A DNA stretch of 6,453 nt from Dehalococcoidia bacterium (lineage in GTDB: Bacteria > Chloroflexota > Dehalococcoidia > UBA3495). The notes below the pieces were generated by a model. It made no database searches. It saw only the letters and a list, made by a program, of their open reading frames with translations, and was not told the DNA's origin. Where the stretch lies: the NCBI GenBank assembly GCA_002708395.1, contig PANP01000050.1:12101-18553 (forward strand), written 5' to 3'. Of this stretch, positions 6,160 to 6,453 are shown in pieces (the stretch's first letter is position 1; each line of letters begins with the position of its first letter). A program made the translations under genes and the position numbers.

Positions 6160-6453
6160 ATGGATGTTCGCTATCCGGTCTCTCTTGAACGAGAATTGGA
6201 CCCCAACCTGAGCCTGTGGCTCTGGCTGGTGAAGTGGTTCCTGGCGATTACCCATTACATAATACTGGCGTTTTTGTTTATTGCCTTCGCTGTTTTATGG
6301 GCTGTGGCACTATTCAACATCATCTTCACCGGAAGGTATCCTAGAGGCATCTTCGATTTCAACGTGGGAGTATTGCGGTGGGCCTGGCGGATCAGTTTTT
6401 ACAGTTGCGCAGCCCTGGGAACAGACCGGTATCCGCCGTTCAGCCTGAAAGAT
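6160..6453 (+). CDS. DUF4389 domain-containing membrane protein, 3'-truncated by the window edge
   Basis: The frame is open from ATG 6160 to the last base (98 residues), so the stop lies outside. AGGAGG (6149-6154) precedes the ATG by 5 nt. After a short N-terminus (MDVRYPVSLERELDPN) come a Trp-rich segment and a long hydrophobic stretch at about 27-56 (WFLAITHYIILAFLFIAFAV onward), then FTGRYPRGIFDFNVGVLRW (57-74) and ALGTDRYPPFSL (85-96). The FTGRYPRG-x-FDFNVGVLRW and TDRYPPF motifs are diagnostic of DUF4389, a membrane family of unknown function, often with the domain in one or two copies. Because the chain is cut, it cannot be seen whether it ends after one copy or continues. The gene is divergent from the GNAT gene; the 167-bp spacer shows only a weak TGTAAT (6133-6138) as a possible -10 with no good -35. 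Confidence 0.88.
   Translation, partial: MDVRYPVSLERELDPNLSLWLWLVKWFLAITHYIILAFLFIAFAVLWAVALFNIIFTGRYPRGIFDFNVGVLRWAWRISFYSCAALGTDRYPPFSLKD

Noticed and set aside
6058..6255. Minus-strand 65-codon open frame overlapping the DUF4389 start
   Set aside because: The plus-strand DUF4389 reading has diagnostic motifs and a strong RBS; the antisense frame has neither.
1..6453. Defence system, CRISPR array, tRNA/rRNA, transposase or integrase
   Set aside because: None of the open frames shows such domains, there are no regularly spaced direct repeats, and no tRNA-like cloverleaf or terminal inverted repeats of an insertion sequence were recognised.

Overview
The window is a moderately GC-rich bacterial segment with ordinary, metabolically flavoured genes. 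The mix points to an uncultured Chloroflexota lineage of the SAR202/Dehalococcoidia type: a fused FAD/Fe-S D-2-hydroxyacid dehydrogenase, an SMP-30 lactonase, small VOC and NIPSNAP proteins, a class-V PLP enzyme, a two-domain GNAT and a DUF4389 membrane protein. This assignment is inferred from gene content and intergenic repeat style only; there is no rRNA or other marker gene here.

Layout. 1-1515 (+) is the C-terminal 504 residues of an FAD-linked oxidase fused to an Fe-S/CCG-domain module; its N-terminus lies off the left edge. It converges on 1620-2528 (-), an SMP-30/gluconolactonase-like enzyme, and a GC-rich hairpin repeat sits between the two stop codons. The 2529-2793 spacer holds two divergent sigma70-like promoters and a second hairpin repeat. 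Rightward from it run a 60-residue VOC protein (2794-2976) and a tandem-domain NIPSNAP protein (3030-3680), probably one transcript. After a 226-bp gap comes a class-V aminotransferase-fold enzyme (3907-5088, +), which converges on a GNAT acetyltransferase (5156-5992, -). A divergent 167-bp spacer leads to a DUF4389 membrane protein (6160 onward, +) cut by the right edge.

The genes do not form one obvious pathway. The hydroxyacid dehydrogenase and the lactonase could both serve sugar-acid or hydroxyacid catabolism, but they are convergent and not co-transcribed. The VOC-NIPSNAP pair is the only likely operon.

No defence system, mobile element, CRISPR array or RNA gene was found. The most unusual item is the 60-residue VOC protein, which is about one beta-alpha-beta-beta-beta module long instead of two. 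It sits next to a NIPSNAP protein with doubled domains. The PLP enzyme lacks the catalytic cysteine of true cysteine desulfurases.
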